Source of the DNA: Pyropia yezoensis
Taxonomy: Eukaryota; Rhodophyta; Bangiophyceae; Bangiales; Bangiaceae
NCBI GenBank assembly: GCA_009829735.1
Contig: CM020620.1
Span: 7,580,545-7,644,544, forward strand
DNA length: 64,000 bases
Direction of reading: 5' to 3'
Made by a program: the position numbers and the translations under genes. Positions 28,182 through 39,775 of this stretch are shown one piece after another (position 1 is the first letter of the stretch; each line of letters begins with the position of its first letter). The notes beneath the pieces are model-generated. The model searched no databases. It was not told where the DNA came from and was given only the letters and a program-made list of their open reading frames with translations.

Positions 28182-31100
28182 GGTGGCGGGTGAGTGATGA
28201 AGGTCCGCAGAGAAGTGCGCGGGCGACGGGATGGGGAGAGATGAAGAGCGGCGGGTGGTGCGCGGGGGCTGAGTAGGGAAGACCGCTGGGGCGTGGGGAG
28301 CGCGGCCGGGTGGGGCTGCTGTGCTGCGGATGTTGGGCTGGGCACCCACCCACCCCGCCGCCCCGGGCGCCCCTTTATATACCATCTGCGCACTGGGAGA
28401 GTCGGAACCGCGGGCTGGCGCGCAGGCAGCTCCCGCCCCCCCCACCTCGACGGACGCCTGGCCCCGTCAGCCGCCCCCGCGGCCACAGACGCTTGGCCGC
28501 CGCGGTACCACCCCCCCCTGTCCCGTCACGCCCCCAGCCGACGGGCGGGCACGAGCACGAGCAGCGACCGCCGCGACAGCCGCACCACCTCCCCCCCACC
28601 GGCGCCCTGAGGAGAGGGCTGGGGACGCCTTCCCCCCCCCCCCCCCCCCCCCCCGATCCCCCCCTCCTCCCGCGGCCGTCCTCCTGGCCGTCCTCCCCGC
28701 CGTCCCCCCAGCCGTCCTCCCGGCAGGGGGACGCCAGTGTGCCGTCGATGCTGCGGCCAGCTGTTGTGGCCGCCGCGTCGGCGGGGGGAGGGGGGGGCCG
28801 GGGGGGGAGGCGCAGCGGCGGCCATACAGTGACAGGGAGCGCGGCGTCAGAGGAACAGCCGGGGGGGGCGAGGGCGGGGGGGGGGCGGGGGGGGGAGTCG
28901 GTGGATGGGAGGGGGGGGTGGGGGAGGGAGGTGTGGAGGGGAAACGTGAGCTGCGACAGCAGCAGCCAGGCAGAGGCCGCCGCCCCACGAGGTGGCGGCC
29001 CGCCGCGGCACACACACAGAGGTTGCGCCTCTGTCTTTCACACGACCAGCCCCTCTGTGGCGCGCCACCCATCCCTCCCCCCCCACCCCCTCCCCCGTGC
29101 CCCCCGCCCCGCCCCCCACGCCACACGCGACGCGCGTGACCGACATCGTTCTGCTATGGACTTTCTTCCCCGGGGGGCCGGCCGGTGGTCGCGGCAGCCT
29201 CCCGCCAGCGCCACCGACCACGCCTTCCCACCCCCAGCCGCAACCACAGGGCCTTGCGTGCCACGGCCTTGACGGCGTGGCCGCCGCGCCCCCTCCCCCC
29301 CCCCCCCCCCCCCCTTGAGCGCGCCCAACGCGTACCCCCCACAATGACCAACGTGAAGAGGTGTCGCCGCGCCCATGCCACGGGCGCGTCGACGACACCC
29401 CCCCTTCCCCCCCACCCCCCACACCACGCCCGTCTCCCCCTGTTTTCCCTGCCTTGCCCTTGCCCAAAGTCCCCCCATGACCCCCCGGAAGCCCCCTGCA
29501 CTCCCGCGCCCGCGCTTCCTCCGCAGCATCCTCGCACACTCCCAGCCTCTTCCCCCCCCCCACCCCCCCCGCGCTTCCCCGCATCCACAACCCCGAGACG
29601 CCACAACCCCGAGACGCGGGTGGACGGCGTCGTCGTGGCCCGCCGGCCGGCCGGCCAGCAGTCCCGCGACGCGCTCCCGCGTTGCTGGCTGCGCAGCGGG
29701 GGCGTGCGGCTGTGGCCCGGAAAGAGGCGTGGCAGTGTCGTCAACAAAAAAAAAGAGCGCCAGACTGCTGTGTCTCTTACCACACCTTGTGTGTGGGGGG
29801 AGGTTTGCGCGCCCCCACCGCCCACCGACACCCTGACCCTGCCGACGCTCCCGACCCCCCACACCACCTCCCCAACCCCGCAAGGCCCCCCCCCACCCCC
29901 CCACCCCCCCAGACGCGGCGTTGCGGAAACGGGTGCGCCAGCCGCAGGTGCGCCGGGGGGGGAAGCGCGCTCTGGAAGGAGCTGGGGGAAGGGGCGGGCG
30001 TCCTGTCCTGCTAGTGTACGGCCATCAGCGACACCACCACCATGTCCCCCCCCGCCCCCCCCGTCGATCTCTCTCGCTGGCCGGCGGCCATCGCGGGATG
30101 GCGAGGCGGGGGCGGGGGGGGAGCGGCGGAGCGGGAGGATAGATGTGCACGACCGCCTGCCCCTTCAGCCTGCATGCCGGCCACTCCGCCCCCCCTTCCC
30201 CCCTCCCCTCGGCGCCCCACCTTGACAAGTCACCCCCTCTCCCCTTGCGGAGAGGGCCCCGGCCGAGTTCCCGACGGCCGACTGGCGCGACGCTGCGCCA
30301 CACCCCGTCCCCAGCGTGGCGCGGGCAGCAGCCTCCCCGCCCGTTCCCCGCTCCCCCCCCGCGACCGCGCCCGTGCGGGGTTGGCCGCCCCAATTGCCAC
30401 GTCGGCGCTGTGTCTCCCGCCTCTGACAGGGGTGCGCGCGACGCCAACACAGGAGGGGCCGGCACACGACCCTCGCCCCCCCCCCACCCCCCATCCCCCC
30501 AACCGATGAAAGCAGGAGAGCGCGGCGGCAGCGGCGGCAGCGGCGGCAGCAGCGGCGGCGGCGGGGACGGCGGACGGCCCGCCGCCCACCCGCTCCCCCC
30601 ACCTCCTTTTACTTTGCGGTTCCCGCGCCCCCCTGCCGCCATCCGCTCCACCCATGTACGTGAGGTAGAGGCCCGCCCGCCACCAGATTTACGCCCCGCT
30701 CGCGAGGCCACGGGGAGTTGACCAGGGCGGGGGTGGTTGAACAGGACGCGCTGGTCTGCTTACCGCTCGCGGAGCACCCTCCCCCCCCCGGCCCCGCCGT
30801 TCATCTGCCCTCTCGGCGGCGGGGCCCCAACGGGGCGGCAAACCGTGACCGCGACCATGACCATGACCAAGACCGCTACCGTGACCGTGACCGCGACCGC
30901 CAGCGCGGCGGCCGCCGCCAACGGCTGGGCGCGCCACCGCAGCACAAGGTAGGCCTTGTCGAGAGCCCCCGCGAGGGGGGTGGTGCGGTCGCCCCTGCGA
31001 CACGCCCCGCCAGCGTGGAGGGCAGGCACACGGTGTCGCCGCGCGATACGGGGGACCTCGTCAGCCTGCAGTGGGCGAAGGAGGGGCGGGGGGGGGGGAC

Positions 31101-31400
31101 GCCGACGACGAGGCACGGCGGCTAGAGGCTACAGATTCTGTAATCTGTGCTTGAATCGTGTCGACGACTGGCGGAGTTGTCAACCGCTCTCACAGCGGTC
31201 GTGAGAGGGCATCCGGCCTCCCAGAGCCAACTCTTGACCTTCCTAAATTTAGCCGCTGCTTGAGTGTCCTTCACCCAATCCCAACATCACTGCCCGGTCT
31301 GGTACTTTCTCCTTTCGTCAAGTTCCGTCATGCTTCGGTGGCTTCTCTCTCTGTGGAGCAGAAGCTGGGGTGTGAGCCATGCAACACAACCGTGTTTACA
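28182..31400. other. Gene desert of C/G tracts and polypyrimidine DNA
   Basis: Apart from the promoter of the Cys-rich gene this is extremely GC-rich and homopolymer-rich: C23 at 28632-28654, C20 at 29295-29314, and many runs of 6-12 C or G. Long open frames occur on both strands in several phases at once because stop codons are rare in such sequence; their translations are Pro/Gly/Arg/Ala filler. A 7-bp-stem palindrome ACAGATT-CTGT-AATCTGT lies at 31131-31148. No gene can be supported. Confidence 0.65.
28373..28381 (-). promoter_or_regulatory. TATA box of the Cys-rich secreted protein gene
   Basis: The minus strand reads TATATAAAG in otherwise very GC-rich sequence, ~190 bases before the ATG at 28181. 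Confidence 0.7.
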
Positions 31401-31402
31401 TA

Positions 31403-31864
31403 TTGTTGTTCTCCCAATTTTGGCCGATCCGGACAAGAACAACACTGCATGAACAACTGTGTGAGCCAATCGCGTGCTGGCACGTGAGGGCGAGCCAATC
31501 GTGTGCTCTAGGGGCCCGATCATCTTGAGCAGATGATTGGCTGCAGCCACAGTGGGCCTCTTACCCATCGCTGATTGGTCGAAACACTGTTGTTCTCTCG
31601 ACTGAGATCGCCGAAGATTCCCCCCACATCGGCTCGTTCCTCTCCGGAACTGTTGTCCAGCTTGTCTTGGTGTCTGTTCCACTCGGGTTCTCCCCTCCAT
31701 GTGCTCGGAGTCCCGGGAAAGTTGCAGATCTTACTGTTTGCACAACAATGGAGGCTGATTCGGAGCTCTCACTGGTCAGAGAGGCATCCTGTGAGGCATG
31801 TCATTGGTCAGTGCACTGTTGTTCTTGTTCTTGTCCGGGTCGGCCAAAATTGGGAGAACTGCAA
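31403..31864. mobile_element. MITE-like element, 462 bp, TA-flanked
   Basis: The ends TTGTTGTTCTCCCAATTTTG and the reverse complement TTGCAGTTCTCCCAATTTTG form an imperfect ~45-bp terminal inverted repeat flanked by TA on both sides (31401-31402, 31865-31866). The interior has no ORF of note but contains at least five CCAAT/ATTGG words. A copy with high similarity lies at about 54585-55046. TA duplication with such short length suits a Tc1/mariner-type MITE, though the superfamily is inferred. Confidence 0.75.
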
Positions 31865-31866
31865 TA

Positions 31867-32506
31867 CAATTTATTTATTCTCGTCCTTCTCGTGTGTTTC
31901 TTTCTTTAGATGGAGGACAATCCCCTTCCAGACCTGGTCGACCTCCGTCGTAGAACCCAGAGTCCAGGCCCAATGATCCGTTGGCAGCCCGCCACGTCAT
32001 GGATCCGAGACACTACTTCACGGAATGCACGACTGTACTCAGATAGCCCCTTGGCTGAACATGGAGCAATAATAGTCGTATTCCAAATCCTGGGGGGACC
32101 GCCCAATTCGTGGGGGGACCGGGGGGGCCCCCCCTAGAGACGCAATCCTGGGGGGTCGCGGTCCCCCCAGGCCGAATGAGGGTTGATTATCTAGGCATAT
32201 TATTAACATAACGCCGTTGTAACGCGCTCTGGGCTGCGAAGGAAGCCATGCCTCGCCTTAGCAGTGGTCCATTCAACTCCATACTTGTTACTCATGCTGC
32301 TATGAATTGGCCATCACAAGCTCTACCAGAATCATGACCGCGATGCCAACGCGGCGTCCAACGAGTGCAACGGCCCGGGCACCGTCCACGCATTCTTTCT
32401 GGCCTTCCGAGTGCACAGTCACTATGGACCCCCCCTCCTTCCTTCACTTCGGTCAGTTCGTAACCTCGTTAGCTGGTGACGTCCACTGCCACAGTGGTGT
32501 TCTGTT
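31867..32506. other. Intergenic, with a G/C-block hairpin region
   Basis: Around 32090-32182, GGGGGGACC and GGTCCCCCC blocks lie in inverted arrangement (CCTGGGGGG near 32091 with CCCCCCAGG near 32163), enough for a stable hairpin. It could be a transposon end, since a Harbinger fragment follows, but I could not match a partner end. Confidence 0.4.
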
Positions 32507-32720
32507 GACACCATACGCACCTACTCCCAAACGACGTTCGACGACATATACGCCTCCTACGGGCGGCACTTCGATCGCGCTATGCGTATGCCGCCTGCCG
32601 CCTTCCATGAGCTGGTGGGCATTCTAGGGCCGCAGCTCCCCCGCCGTGGCGTGCCTGCTGAGGTGCGTGAACTTGACCGCGAGAAGAGGCGTGTCACCCG
32701 GATGTTGCTCGTCACGGCGT
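32507..32720 (+). pseudogene. PIF/Harbinger transposase N-terminal fragment
   Basis: In the frame of ATG 32582, extended upstream, the product contains FDDIYASYGRHFDRAMRMPP, then AAFHELVGILGPQL and REKRRVTRM. These match in pattern the N-terminal region of Harbinger transposases (compare FSAARKRYGTGFIRAIRMSE...EKLKPLL in the intact copy at 40883). The similarity stops near 32715, followed by unrelated AT-richer DNA; no DDE core remains. It is a truncated relic. Confidence 0.55.
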
Positions 32721-33849
32721 GCGGATCGTTGGTCTTCATTCGTTCGGCAGCACGCATGCATTTCTGTATATACATTAAACTGTTTCTAGACTACTCAGAC
32801 CAGGCTGGGCTGTGGACGGCGTTATAAAGTTATGACGTATTTATGCGAGCCGCTCACGTATGTCATGATGTTACACTACGACGCCCGTATAACGCGCTCG
32901 ACCAATCAGAGCGGCGATATGTCCATACGAAGCATCTGCGAACGGGTCTCATTTGGCGCAGCCTGTGGTCAACAACAAGATCATCTTGAGCCAGACGAAC
33001 AGATGCACAGAAGAACACGCAGTCACATCCTTTTCCCTTCCTCCTCCTCTGCCCTTGCCAATGGCGGCGCTACCTTTGAAGCAACGAAGATGACTGATCG
33101 TCGTTACTGAAAGCGGATATCTAGCGTTAGAGCACTAGATATGTAGCCGTTCATGGCCTCGTCGCTGTAGTTACGGCCGCGCCCGACCGCACCTCCCGCC
33201 GTCCCCGGTCCGCGGCGCCCGCGGCCGATCTGTCATCGCCACCCCACCCCGGAAGGAAGTGCCCGCGGGCCGGGCCGACGGGCTTCCCCCCCCCAATCCA
33301 GCCTCTTCGTCCATTGCAAAGCCATCCAACCATCCCCCCCTCTTCCCGCCCTCTCCACCCCCCCTCTTGGCCAACGCAAAGCGGGGTGTCAACATGCAAT
33401 GAAGCGCAGCTGCTCACCCCCCGACCCTTCCCGAAGGCCGCCGCAAGCCCTCTTGCGCTGTCCCGTTCCCGTCTGACAGTGCACGACACGCGGGCGGGGG
33501 CTGGGCGGCCCGCCCCCTCCGCCTGCTTTGCCGCGCACGCGCATCACAGCGGCGGTGACCCCCAGCCCGCCCGGCGGTCGACCGGCTGGTGCCGGGGACA
33601 CGCCCGCGCGGGGGACGACGGTGCCAGCGCAGTGGCGTCAGACCCGGGATCCATGACAAACCTGTTTTTGGGGCCAAACGGCTTGTACGGGGCTTGTCAA
33701 GCAGGCCCACCCGGCTGAAACGACGGGTGAAACGAAATCGAATCTTGGTTACGAAGCCGACTTAAACCAGGAGTAAGTGCGACAAAGTGCGTCTTGTTAA
33801 GCTAACGCATCGCTAATAATGGAGAAGCAGTACCGATTAAGTTCCTGGA
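32721..33849. other. Gene-poor stretch
   Basis: 32760-33140 is AT-richer than average, 33150-33720 GC-rich with shadow frames. No gene, RNA or clear repeat is seen. Confidence 0.45.
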
Positions 33850-34680
33850 AATGCTAGCGGCAGGCCACCGCCCAAGGCATCAGCGGCTGGCCATCGCCGC
33901 AGGCCACCGCCGCAGTCCAAAGCGGCAGGACATCCCCACTGGCCAACCCCGTCAGCTCCACCCGCCGGCCCCCGCCGATGGCAACGCCAGCCAGCTGCCC
34001 GACCCCGCCGGCAACGCCAGCCATCCACCCCCGCCGGCCACCCCCACCGGTGCACCCCCGCCAGCAACCCCCGCCGGCCACCCGACCCCGCCGGCCAAAC
34101 CCGCCGGCAACCCGCCCGCCGGCAACCCCCGCCGGCGAACGCCGCAGCCGCCGGCAAACCCCGCAGGACTCCGCTGCATGCCCCAGCGGCAGGCCACCGC
34201 CGCACGTCTTCGCCGCCCGTCACGGCCGCCGGCCACCGCCGCAGGCCACCGCCGCCGGCCACCGCCGCCGGCCAGTCCCGTAGGCCCCAGCGGCAGCCCA
34301 CCGCGCAAGGCCACCGAGGCAAGCTGTCGCCACAGGCCACCGTCGCAGGCCACAGTGTCAGGCCATCGCCGCTGACAAAGACAGGCAGCCATCCCCGCGG
34401 GCTACCCGACCCCGCCGGCAACGTCAGCGAGCCATCCCCGCCGGCTACCCGACCCCGCCGGCAACGTCAGCCAGCCACCCACGCCTGCCACCGTCGCCGG
34501 CCACCGCCGACGGCCACCCCCGCCGGCCACCCGACCCCGCCGGCCAACCCCGCCCACGAACGCTGCAGCCGCCGGCAAACCCCGCAGGTCACCGCCACAG
34601 GACAACCCATCAGCTCCCCCCGCCGGCCATCGTCGCCGGCCACCGTCGCCAGCCAACCCCGCGAGCCACCCCGGCCACAT
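33850..34680. repeat. Minisatellite of ~12-18-bp GC-rich units
   Basis: Degenerate head-to-tail copies of GGCCACCGCCGCA-like and CCCGCCGGCAACCCC-like units span ~830 bp. Higher-order duplications are visible (CCCCGCCGGCAACGTCAGC twice at about 34412 and 34457). All frames on both strands give repetitive translations, so a gene cannot be inferred. Confidence 0.8.
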
Positions 34681-37520
34681 CGTAGGTCGCATAGGCGAGG
34701 GGAGGAGGGGAGGGAACTGGGGGTTGAGGGAGGTGGAGCATGGCTGGGGGACGATGCGTCGTCAGGGAGGAGGCGCAGGCAGTACGTCCGGTTTGTTGCG
34801 GGGGGACACCAACGCCTGTCCAGCGTGGTGCCCATGAGCCCAGCACTTCGTAGCGATGTGGCGATTGCAGAGGGAGCACGAAGCCCAACACTCACTTGTG
34901 GAGTGTCTGTTCGTTTACTGGTAATGACTCGGTCAGTTGCCTGTGTCAATCCATCCCGACTCCATTTTGGAGGGTTTGGGTCGGCTAACGAGGCCTTTCG
35001 CAAGTCTCATCAGATTAAAGTGTGCTTTGCAGTCCCAACAATACCAGGCCAGATGCCAGTCGGGCCTCCTTCTCCAGCGGTACTTCCTCTTAGTTCGGGC
35101 CGTAACAGAGGTAGAGCAGGAGTGACGCCGCATAGCCATTGACAGTGTTTTAATCTTTGGGTTGCGGCAAACAAGAAAAAGAAACAACAAAGGATACAAA
35201 CGCGTGTCCGTGGAGAAAAGCACGGACACTCCAACAGCCCGTGTGGGAATCGGGGAACGGGGAGCGGGGGACGGGGGAAGGGGGGGGGGTGCGAGCGGGG
35301 CGGGCGCGTCGGGAGCCCAGCCGATGGTCGTACGGAGCCAATAGCGACAGGCTTGTGGGCAGGGGCCGCAGCCGCCTCACCCCTCGCGGTTCACCCGCGG
35401 CCCCGGCCGCACGCGAGGCGCGGCCGCGCACCCCTGGAAGGCACCCGCCCAGCTGGTCGGCCGCAGACGCGGCGCGAGACTAGCGGGGCTGGCCGCGGCG
35501 GGGGTGAATGAGGGGGGGCCGCGGGGGCGGAGCGCTGCTCCTCACCCTCCTCTGGCAGCCGCGCGCTGCTCCCTTGCCTACGTGGGCCACGGCGCCGGTC
35601 CCCATTGGCCACGGCCTGCACCCGCCCCTCCCCTGTTGGCCACTTTCCCCCCCCGGCGGCTCCTCTTCGAAGCACAGCAAGGACGTCAGTGGGGGGGATG
35701 TCGCATTGGGGGACCTCGGTGTTTCACCCGCCTTTCACCCCCCCTCTCTCCCTTCGTCGCAGCAGCACTGCCGTCTGCGCGGGTCGTGTCCGTGTCGCAG
35801 GGGCCAGCTGGCCTGCAGGCACCCCCGCGGTGGATGACAAGGTCGTATTACCGGGTGCGTGACGGGGATGCAATGACCCTGCCTGCCTGGGACTGTCCCC
35901 ACCGCGTCACGAGGTCGGGCAATGGGCGAAGGCACTTGTGATTCGGGGAAGCGGGGGGGGGCAAAGGCGGGGTGTCAGAATGGTCGCGGGGGGGGGGGGG
36001 GGGGGGGTATTTCAGGCTGGAGGGAGGACAGGGATGTCAGGCCCGAAGGATCCGGGGAGAGAGAGGTGTTGGCAACAGGGGCGAGGAGAGGGGCCTGAGT
36101 CAGTGAGGGGAAAAGGTTGCTCAGCCGTGGGGGAAGAGATGGCCGCTTGACCGCGGGAGAGAGAGAGGAGTAACGGAAAGGGGTGGGAGGGGGATGTCAG
36201 AACGGGTAGAAAAGGGCGCGGAGGCGTCGTCGCGGGTGGGAGGGGGATGTCAGGACGCGTAGGACACAGCGCAGAGGCGTACACGGTGGGGAGAGGGTGT
36301 GAGGGGTGTCAGACCTGGAGAAGTCGACGGAGCTCAGGAAGAAGAGCCGGGGAGGAGGCAACGGTTGATGATGGGTGCAAGGACGACCTGTTGACGCAGG
36401 CAGCCCCGGCCGAGGATGGGCAGCGAGGCAGAGCGCACGCGCCAGACGGGGCGTATGACCAACCCCGACGCGAGGCCCTCTGACCAGCTGGTCGCCATCT
36501 GCACCCGCGTCGGGGGCGCCCCCGCAAACGCGGTGACCGACCTCAACGCCCCGCGGGGTCGTGCACACCCACCTGCGTGCCGGTGCCCGTGTTCCAGTTC
36601 AGGCCCGAGAACAAAGGCGCCCATGCCCTGCTGCCCGCGTACATTGGCCGGGGTGAATGGGGGGGCCATCTCAGAGCCCCCAGTGGCCGCCCCCACACCC
36701 TCCGACGAGCAAACCTTGTGGATGGCACCGTCCCTTGGACGCAGCCGACGGCAGCAGCGGCAATGGCGGCAACGGCGGTGGTGCATCGCTGCCGCCGGCG
36801 GCGAGCCACAACGTGGGCGGTGGCCTCTGGCGCCCGCCCTCGTGCTGCACGAGCGGGCGCCACACAGGCGGGCCAGCGCCACCGCCTGATCGTTGTGGCG
36901 ATGAGGGCAGCAGCGGGGACGACCACAGATGCCCCATGAGGCTGATGCATCAGCCGCCAGTGCAGGTAAACGAGAGAAGAGGCGCGCGGGCGGCTTCCGA
37001 TTAAGTCACATACGAGCACGTCTAACGAAGTCGCCCCAGAGCTCTGAAACGGCCATTTCAGGATGCCACGTAGGACAACGTGGCCGCCTGCGGTTGGCGG
37101 ACGGGGTCGAGCCATCCGTGAGCCATACGCAATGACAGCGACGAATGTACTTGATGCTGGGACAGGGGCTACATGCTCCAAACAGGTCCATCTGGACATA
37201 TTGGTGGTCGGTTTTGGCGGTCGCGTGTGTTCTCGCGGCCGCGACGGCCGCTGCCGCTCGTCGTCCACAGTCCCACCGTTGAACCACGGACAGCGCCGAA
37301 GTACCCCAAACTATGCCCAAAGGTACGTGGTTTCGTCTAGAATGCTGCGATACTACCCACATCCGTTAAATGTTTTGTATATTGTGCAGACACGTTGCAA
37401 GATTACGATGGGCTACGCAGTGAACTATGGATTCGGGGTGCCACGTGACAGAAACGTGGCGGGCAATCACGCGCAGTACAATTGGCGACAGGATGTGCTC
37501 GTCCCTGGAGAGGGATGCCT
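34681..37520. other. Gene-poor stretch with one small Cys/Trp-containing frame and a G20 run
   Basis: A minus frame at 34933-35150 gives an ordinary-looking peptide (RRRPDWHLAWYCWDCKAHFN, then RLAKGLVSRPKPSK) that might be part of a zinc-binding domain, but it has no clear limits and I do not call it. G20 lies at 35988-36007. 36170-36320 contains repeated GGTGGGAGGGGGATGTCAG words. 36400-36960 is GC-rich with several open frames and no domain. Confidence 0.4.
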
Positions 37521-38169
37521 GCGCAGCACTGCTTATCCCCTGTCAAGATACAAGCCCGATTTTGGCCAGATCTCTTGCTTCGTTGTGCAAATTCTTGCCC
37601 TGCTCGAGCACGAAAATGAACGGCTCGAGCAGAATTATGCTTTTCTGATCGAGGGGCTGGGCTGAGGCCAAAGAATCTCCCCAAGGATGACCGACACGAC
37701 GGCCGCTGTCGGTGTTCTGTCAACCAATGACAACAGCGGTGGCGCTGCTGTTTGCTGGACGGAGCGTTCCATTGGTCAGAATTCACGTTGTAGATGTTGA
37801 GCAAGGCGGAGAGTTTTTTCCGTGCAGACCCTCGAAAGCTGTCGTCGCGCAGGTTTTTGCTTAACCAGTGCGAGAGATTGCGCGGTTTTTAAACGCGTTT
37901 GTATAAACATTGCTCCGAAGCGTAGCGATGGTCGGTCGCTTCTTTGCGCTTCACGAGAGTGCTCTCCTGCCCCGTGCGCTTCCGGTCATACCTAGGGAGG
38001 TGGCGACTACCGATCGCCCGAGCTGTCATGCGCAGAAAGAAAGAAGCGGGGGTAAAAGCGGTGTCTATGATGCCTTGAGGGGGGGTCGATGCAGGTTTTA
38101 TGCAGGCTTTTGCTCGAGAATTTCCCAAAAAAGCAAGAAAATTTTGACTGGCGATAAGCAGTGCTGCGC
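37521..38169. mobile_element. Candidate MITE / foldback element, 649 bp
   Basis: The outer ends GCGCAGCACTGCTTATC (37521-37537) and GATAAGCAGTGCTGCGC (38153-38169) are exact reverse complements, 17 bp. Further inward, weaker matches around GCTCGAG (37580-37650 with 38086-38121) suggest ~110-bp arms. There is no ORF. I found no target duplication, so mobility is inferred. Confidence 0.45.
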
Positions 38170-39317
38170 TGGAAGCTTGTGCGGTCATCCGCCGCCCACA
38201 GACCGATTGCTCGCTGGCGCAGGCGCACACGTCACCGGGTTCGACAAGTGCGTGGCTCTGGCGCCTCCGTGCAGGAGCGCCTCGGGTGGTCGCCGCTCGT
38301 GATTTCGAAATGTGCAGCCACGCAGCATCAGTATTATTTGGGTCGGGGGCCCTTTGGAGGGCCCTTGGAGGACCTCGGCACAGCCTGAGAAGCAATCTGC
38401 CATAGAGAATACTTTGCCCAGTACATCACGGCAAGGTTTGCGGTGACTAGCGCTCGTGTAGTCACCCACGCTTACCGCAAATATGAAGTTCTCTCGCCCG
38501 GGCGGCTTCGACACGAAGCCCCGTATAGGGAACGAGTGGTGAGCAGCGCCCCGCCGTGTGCAACCGCCGTGTGCAACGGTCCACCTGGGCGTTCCTCGTG
38601 AAACGCTCACTGAACGGAGACACTGTCACGCACGCTAGCATCGCCTCGCGCCGTGTGCACGGCCCCCCACCGTTGGTGTGCCTGCATGAGCACACTGAGG
38701 GCCCCTCGAGGCTCGTCCTCGAGCTCAGAATCGTATGGACCGGGCTGTGCGGAGAGACACGTCCTTGGTCTCGTGCGAGAGAGTACCCAATAAGATTTCG
38801 CGGCAGGTGGGGGCGGCGGAGCACGTGGTACTGTCGAGGCGGGGCAGCGAATCCCACAGCAGTCGTTGCTGTCCATCCCCGAGGGTGATGATGCACGGAA
38901 GAGATAGGCAAAAAGGCTACGCCGAATGAGCACGATGCAGGTGGACAGCACCCTCGGCAACGACTGTGACGTATGGCCCATCGAGCGGCAGATGCTACCA
39001 TTCTTGCCCGGAGATTTTGTGATGGGCATAAAGAAAAAAGAAAAGAAAAGAGACCGACCCCTCTTGGGGGGTCGTTTTCCAAGTGTCGGGCTCCTCCACG
39101 GCAATATCTGGTGGCAAGCGGGGCGGTACACGAGCCCACTCTGGGGGGGAAGCCGGGGATGGGGGAGGAGCGGCGGCGACCTCAGGGGCTCCTTACGCGC
39201 CCTTGATAGCCCTTGCGCAGGGCACCCACGAGTCGCCGCCAAGTGGACGCCCCACTGCGTCTGCCAACATCTGGGGCGCAGATGCCATGGGGAGAGGGGG
39301 GGTCTCGGTGAGATGCA
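38170..39317. other. Gene-poor stretch
   Basis: No supported gene. Short hairpins occur (GGGCCCTTTGGAGGGCCC at 38347-38364; GACCGACCCCTCTTGGGGGG around 39053). Otherwise nothing recognisable. Confidence 0.45.
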
Positions 39318-39775
39318 AGCATGGGGGGGGAAAAGGCGACTGATTCGTCGTGGGCCCCGCTTGAGGGCCCCTCGCCGTCCACCCACATCGCAGGAGCGCG
39401 CGTATCGGGGAGAAAGCGGGTGGGAATGGGCAACTGTGCGAGCTGTTTCGCGTTGAGCCCCGCGTGCCGGCTTCACGCCGTCCACCGTCCTCGCGGGGGC
39501 GTGCGCGGTGTTGGGGAGAAAGGAGAGAGGAGGGGGGGGCGGTTGGGCGTGGGCGACTGTCTCGCGTTGAGGGCCGTGTACCGGCCCCACGCCGTCCACC
39601 GTCGTCGCGGGGGCGCGCGCGGTGTGGGGTGGAATGGAGAGAGGAGGGGGGGGCGCGTGGGCGTGGGCGACTATCACGCATTGGGCGTCGCGTGCGGGCC
39701 CCACGCCGTCCTCCGACGCAAAGGGGGCGTGCGTAGTGCGGGGGGGAATGGGAGAGAGAAGGGGAGGGGGCTGGG
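39318..39775. repeat. Tandem repeat, ~115-bp unit, about 3 full and 1 degraded copy
   Basis: Units begin near 39419, 39538 and 39651, with a degraded one from about 39330. Each contains GGGCGACTGT..CGCGTTGAG, a CACGCCGTCCACCG block and a GGAGAGAGGAGGGGGG tail. The minus frame through it repeats a VAHAHAPPPPLS...DGV pattern, but the plus strand and another minus frame are equally open, so I treat it as a repeat, not a gene. Confidence 0.75.

Noticed and set aside
27222-28193. A 323-codon plus-strand ORF
   Set aside because: Antisense to the secreted Cys-rich gene, which has a signal peptide and TATA box; the plus translation is Arg/His/Val-rich filler.
28310-30711. Many ORFs of 200-346 codons on both strands
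   Set aside because: All phases are open at once in homopolymer-rich DNA; translations are Pro/Gly/Arg runs without domains.
33837-34421. 194-codon minus ORF with repeated GLRRWPAA units
   Set aside because: It is the translation of a minisatellite; plus-strand and other frames are equally repetitive and open.
38607-39704. 365-codon minus ORF
   Set aside because: Half of it is the 115-bp tandem repeat and the other half has no domain or conserved-looking segment.
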